Assembly (NCBI RefSeq): GCF_000203815.1
Contig: NW_004457723.1
Location: forward strand, 1,736,001-1,800,000
DNA: 64,000 nucleotides
Source of the DNA: Cavenderia fasciculata
Lineage: Eukaryota; Evosea; Eumycetozoa; Acytosteliales; Cavenderiaceae
Reading direction: 5' to 3'
Shown one piece after another: positions 59,400-64,000 of this stretch; position 1 is the stretch's first letter, and every line of letters begins with the position of its first letter. Below the pieces are notes generated by a model that saw only the letters and a list, made by a program, of their open reading frames with translations, made no database searches and was not told the origin of the DNA. A program made the translations under genes and the position numbers.

Positions 59400-59593
59400 C
59401 TCTCTCTCTCTCTTTCTCTCTATCAACTAAATAAATAAAGATTGGGTAATGAAAAATAGATGAGGTCTCGACGATTCGTTCGTTTTTTTACATTTTTAGT
59501 TTGAAAATATGAATATGATTTTTCAAACACTTTTTCTTTCATTTTTATATTATTATTATTATCTTTTGAAGTAATAAATAAATTGTTCGAATC

Positions 59594-59942
59594 ATGGGAA
59601 CAAAAAAAGATTTAAAAAAAAAAAAGAAAGAAAAGATATTGCTTCCTCTCACAAACCTTCAGACTGGATATATATCCAAGAAGGTCCAAAAAAAATATTG
59701 TAGAGGATTATAAGAAATTGGAGACAAAACTGGATTGTCAAAAGCGAAAAGTTATGGTGAAAACAATAGCGATCATAAGTAGAGAAAATTGTCAACTGTC
59801 CAATCAAAACGAGAAACTAATTGAAGAAAGCCAAAAACTTAAAGAAGATATGGATGGAATCAAAAAGATGATCGATGACTTATGGTCTTCACATAATTCA
59901 CGTGTCAAGGAGATCCAAGATAAATCTTTCAATTTTGAATAA
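59594..59942 (+). pseudogene. Small coiled-coil protein with one frameshift
   Basis: ATG at 59594 (MGTKKDLKKKKKEKILLPLT) runs to a stop after an A8 run at 59688-59695. One base less in that run would continue into a 75-residue coiled coil (LETKLDCQKRKVMVKTIAII ... IKKMIDDLWSSHNSRVKEIQ) ending DKSFNFE at 59942, giving about 115 aa in all. No intron fits the short gap. Divergent from NOM1 with 195 bp between starts. Family not recognised; the Lys-rich N-terminus plus short coiled coil resembles small complex subunits. Probably a real gene with a homopolymer error. Confidence 0.5.
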
Positions 59943-60280
59943 TAAAAGATTTTATAAATGTTGAAATATTGTGAATAAATAAATAAATTCACCACTAGAT
60001 CCCATGTTGGCATTAAAAGTCTGGCTCAAAAATCTTAAAATAAAATAAATAAAGAGAAGACCGACCTATAGGGTATTAGAATTGCAAAAAAAATAATAAA
60101 GATTTTGATTTTATTATTAATAATTTTTGAAAAGGTTATTTGATTATTTTACTTTTGTTTTTTAAGAAATTTTGCTATTAATACTTTTGATATGTTGGTT
60201 TGGTAGTTGGGATTTGGTAGTGGTTGGTAGTAGTAGGGGAGAGGATCAACAATAGAGTTACTCTCTTTATCTTTTATCAT
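59943..60280. other. Intergenic, nothing recognised
   Basis: 338 bp of AT-rich DNA between convergent genes, with a TTGGTAGT repeat near 60200-60235. No ORF or RNA gene. Confidence 0.5.
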
Positions 60281-63200
60281 TTAATCAACTTCCATAAGTG
60301 GTTGATCAGTTCCTTCTGGAAGTGGTTCAACATCAACTTCAATGTCGGCAGATCCAGTGTCATTGCTGCCGTTGCTGGTGGTGGGGATGGCAGATTGTCC
60401 ACGTGTATTGTTGTTGGTAGAGGTAGAAGTGGTAGAGGTAGATGAGGAGGTAGCAGCCTGAGCACGTGAAGAAGCAAAAGTAGAAGTGGTTGGAGCTGAT
60501 TGCAAGTTGGTGGAACTAACGGCCGATGAACGACCACTGTATCCACTTCCTCCATTCCATGCAGAGTTGCTAGAACTACTTTCATAACCGTTTGGTGAGT
60601 TTCCACCGCCACCATTACTATTTTCACCGTTACCGTTGCCATTGCTACTGTTCATTTCAGTGGTAATATCCTTTACCTCTTTAAGTCCCTTGTTTAAGTG
60701 GAAATCTGGGCTATAGGTATCCTTTCTACGGTAAAAGAGGACATAGGCGGCATCAGTGATAACGTTGGATGCGTCGACATTTTGAGTGTGACTGTCGTCA
60801 AACTTTACCCATTGATTCTCGAGCTCGTTGAGAGCATATGCAGTGTAATGACCACCACCCATCGAGCCATAGTGGTTCGAGACGGCAAAGAGGTCATAGA
60901 CTGGTGGACTGTCGGATGGCGACAAGACGTGAGACGAGAGATCCAAGTCCTTGATTGGGAAACGCACAAGAGTGTCGAGCTTTTCTCTCCATGCCTTTTT
61001 GTAGCTGAAACGCTTGAGATGGATGACCAAGATGGGTGGAGCAGACCAAATGTCAAACTTTTTGGTGGCTTGTTGATGCACCTTGCACTTGCTGCAGTAC
61101 CATGGGTCCTCGGCACCGAGCTTTTCAGTGCTGGTAAATAGGTCGATGCAAGTCTTGAGTTCAATCTCCTTTTCAGAAGCAATGTCACGATGGAAGGTAT
61201 TGTACTGGCTATTCTCAAGTTGTCCGGCGTCAAAGTGACGGTCAAAGGTTTGTCCCTCCCAGTGAAGAGTGATCATGTCAAAGTTGATGGGGTCGAATGC
61301 AAACTTTTTGGGTGGTGCCATCATAGAGTCCTTATTGTCGACGGTCATTTGGAAAATAAATCTTGGGTCTCTTGCTGGCTTTTGGTGGTTGATTCTGTTG
61401 TAATTGTATGGTCTGTAGCCACTGTAGCTATTGTCTTCCTCTTCTTCGGATGGTTCGTTTTCAATTGGTTTTTGGTTGCTATCAAAGATCTCCTTGATTC
61501 TGTCTTGTTCCTTTAACAATCCACCCAATCTCTCTTGAATGTGGAAATACAAATCTTCAACACTTGTCAATTCGGCAAATGGTACTGAAAGTACAAATGG
61601 GAAATGACTATGATATCCAGTTTTCATTGTTACTTTAATTGTATGATTTGCTGGATCCTTTAATTCATATCTAAATTGAAAATAATAAATAAATAAAAGG
61701 TTAATAATACTGTTCATAGATTAATCTATTTATCCTATGATTTACGTACACGACGATTGGATCTCTATTATGAATACTATCAAGAGTACCAGTTGGTTTC
61801 AAATGTTTGTTAATTTGATTGTTACTTTGAGAAGTGGCAAACAAATGAGAGATGGGAGCAACGTTTGGTTCGGCGGCGAGTTTTTCAAGCAACTCTTGGA
61901 CGGTTGAACTCTTGTTCAACTCGATCGAGTGTTGAGTTGGCAAGGCGTTTCCGTTGTATGGTACATAGACAACAGACATGATCTTTCTAATGTTGACTGG
62001 AAGTGGCAACGACAAGTACATGAATGGATCAAAGGTGATAGAGATGTTTTCGCACTCTGGACAAATTAACTTTGACTTGAGTTGTGCTTGGAACCAATCG
62101 ACAATGATCGATTTGTTACGAGCTCTGTGCATCTCCCATTGCTCGTTGGCAATGATTTCGTCGGCTCTACCGTCATAGTCCTTGCCCTCAAAGAATGGCT
62201 TCTTCTTGACTTGGTTCATATCCTCGTGAAGACCATCGAGCAAAAAGGCCAACAATTCTTGACTGTCGTGTTGTTGGTAGCCCATAAATTGGGGAGCAAA
62301 TCTTTCAATGGCCGTCTTAAAGTTTCTTGGTCCTACAGATGTCATGTCTCCCTTCCATATTTGCTTGATCAAATTGGCATACTCTTTGGCCAAATCACCA
62401 TTACATCCAAGTGGATTATCAACATTTAAATCTTCTAAATGTTTTTCATTTAATAAATATCTTGTTAATGGAATTGCATTACTTAAACACTAAAGTTAAA
62501 AAAGAGAGAAATAAAAATAAAATTAATAAATATAAAAGAAAATAGATATATTATATTTCTTTTTTTCTTTTTCTTTTTGACATACTTGAAGTGAAGAATT
62601 CATAAAACAGGTATTACCAAGATTATCTAAACCTGCAATACCTGGACGTGCTGGTCCATTTCTTTGATTATATCTTGAAGAATAACCTGAATAAGATGAT
62701 GAACTCTTTTCTTGTGGCCATGAACCATCTGCTAATCTTTCGTCAAATAATACCTAATAAATAATATAATATATTTTAATTAGAATACATCTATGTTTTA
62801 ATAATATTCCTTTTTTCTTTCTTTATCTTTTCTTTATCTTATCTTTACATACATTTTGACCTTCAATTAATCTACAATTTGAAATGTATTCTGGATTTTT
62901 AAGTTCATTGTATTTGCTGTGATTATAGTAATCCCAAACTCTAACGTTTTGTGGCTCAACATCGAGGAGTTTGCATACTCTTTCTTTGAATTTGTTGACG
63001 GTTTCATTTTTGCTAGCAAAGATATCAAGAACGTTGCTTTGTTGTGAAGATTTAAATACTTTAAGTGGTACTGGGTAATTATAATCAATTGAAGAAGACA
63101 TGAAATTCTTTGCTACCTTTCTTGATACAATTGGACTACATCCATATGATTTTAAAAAGTAATTCCATACCTATAAATATAAAAAAAAATATATATAAAA

Positions 63201-64000
63201 AGATTAATATTATATTTTCTATTCCTTTTGTTTTCTTTTTTTCTTTTTACATACTTGAGCAGGAACAACAGCAAAATGAGTATTTTCAGTTTGACCTGGT
63301 TTAATAAATTCAGTTCCTGGAACAAGAAGATTCGAGTTGTTGATTGGACCCAATTCGTCTGGGCTAAAAATATTCTTTAACCACTTGTCATACCATTCAT
63401 AGTTGATCAAAAACCAAGACTCACCGACTATTAATGGAGCTCTTTTGATAATATCCTTGGTGTCATTGTTGATCTTTTTTCTTTCATCTTCTGTCAAATT
63501 GGCATATTCATTGTCTTCGGCGACGACAGTGGTGGTGGTAGTTGGGGTTTTGTTGTTATTGTTGTTGTTATTGTTGTTGTTGGTTCCATTACTGTCTGTT
63601 GCTACTGTAGCATCTCCATCATTAGAGACTACTACACCGTTTGACGGTCCAGCAGGAGCAACAGAATCTTTTTCTAGTGACATGTTGGATGACTCTTCTA
63701 CTTGTCCAATACCGTTGTTGTTGTTTGGAACAGAAGTCGATGAGAGTGATGGTGATGAACCTGCTGACGACGTAGAGTTGATCTCGACAAACGACGAATC
63801 AGTGGTCGATGACATATTCTCAAAGCCGGCACTTGGCGAGTCAAAGCTGTTTGACTCGGCGGAATGGCTGTTTACTGCTGGGCTTTCTGTCATCTTCTCT
63901 TCTTCAAATTGCTCTCTTTTTCTTTTATATTCTAAACCGTCCGTGACTGCCGTCTTGTTGTCTTTAATTGGTGTTGGTATTCTTGTTGTTTTTTTGGTTA
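60281..64000 (-). CDS. Ubiquitin-specific protease, USP4/15 type (5' end may lie outside)
   Basis: Exons complement(60281..61670, 61750..62489, 62586..62753, 62853..63170, 63255..>64000). From the ATG at 63893 this gives 1084 aa, but the frame stays open upstream to the window edge (…[18 protein letters not shown]), so the true start may be earlier. Order: Ser/Asn-rich N-terminus; DUSP domain ([20 protein letters not shown]); Ubl domain ([11 protein letters not shown]...); catalytic Cys box [37 protein letters not shown]; zinc Cys pairs CPEC and CSKC; His box [14 protein letters not shown]; final Ser/Gly/Asn tail. It removes ubiquitin from substrates. DUSP plus Ubl before the catalytic domain is the USP4/11/15 arrangement. 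Confidence 0.93.

Noticed and set aside
60277-60642. Leu/Pro-rich minus-strand frame overlapping the USP tail
   Set aside because: Shadow of the Ser/Thr/Asn-rich C-terminal tail of the deubiquitinase in another frame.

Overview
This window is nuclear DNA from a social amoeba (dictyostelid). The signs are AT-rich intergenic DNA, short GT-AG introns that mostly begin GTATGT or GTAAGT, long Asn and Gln runs from AAT and CAA triplets, coding sequence clearly richer in GC than the flanks, and a dictyostelid-type upstream element (CCCATAA) 55 bp before two U1 snRNA genes. Coding GC looks too high for D. discoideum itself, so another dictyostelid lineage is more likely; the species cannot be fixed by reading.

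Layout. 1-1.4 kb: secreted deaminase with a cellulose-binding-like C-terminus (-), then 2.9 kb with no convincing gene. 4.3-17.8 kb, all (+): sugar transporter, Tim44-like protein, an unusual dsRBD-FKBP-TPR protein, a GBP-type GTPase and a DIS3L-like exonuclease. 17.9-19.0 kb: decayed or domesticated integrase-like gene. 19.1-20.6 kb: Asn-rich unknown (-). 21.2 kb: small secreted I36/crystallin-like protein (+). 21.8-23.6 kb: mitochondrial ferredoxin reductase (-). 23.9 kb: U1 snRNA (-). 24.3-27.2 kb: a broken region in which a flavohaemoglobin is split around a NOP53-like/coiled-coil segment. 27.6-29.3 kb: LRR-like protein. 29.8-30.5 kb: truncated eIF4E-like gene. 30.7-32.4 kb: mitochondrial 2-oxoglutarate dehydrogenase E2 (-). 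32.6-35 kb: gene remnant, GGATGG minisatellite, and a palindrome with three 38-bp repeats. 35.2-39.7 kb: repetitive secreted Asn-rich gene with several frameshifts (-). 40.6-50.9 kb: SAP-CCDC12 splicing protein, ammonium transporter, ARM-repeat protein, S28 peptidase, DUF4112-like membrane protein, ZIP zinc transporter. 50.9-59.4 kb, mostly (-): ARP6, DEK-like protein, a gene remnant, a second U1 gene (+), and the ribosome biogenesis factor NOM1. 59.6 kb: small coiled-coil gene with one frameshift. 60.3-64.0 kb: USP4/15-type deubiquitinase (-), apparently open at the window edge.

Functional themes are mostly housekeeping: RNA processing (U1 x2, CCDC12, DIS3L, NOM1, NOP53-like), mitochondria (Tim44-like, FDXR, DLST), chromatin (ARP6, DEK) and membrane transport. 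These are independent genes; no operon logic applies. Several reading frames break by one base inside A or T runs or simple repeats, so some apparent pseudogenes may be assembly errors. Exon boundaries were derived by hand from splice motifs and frame continuity.
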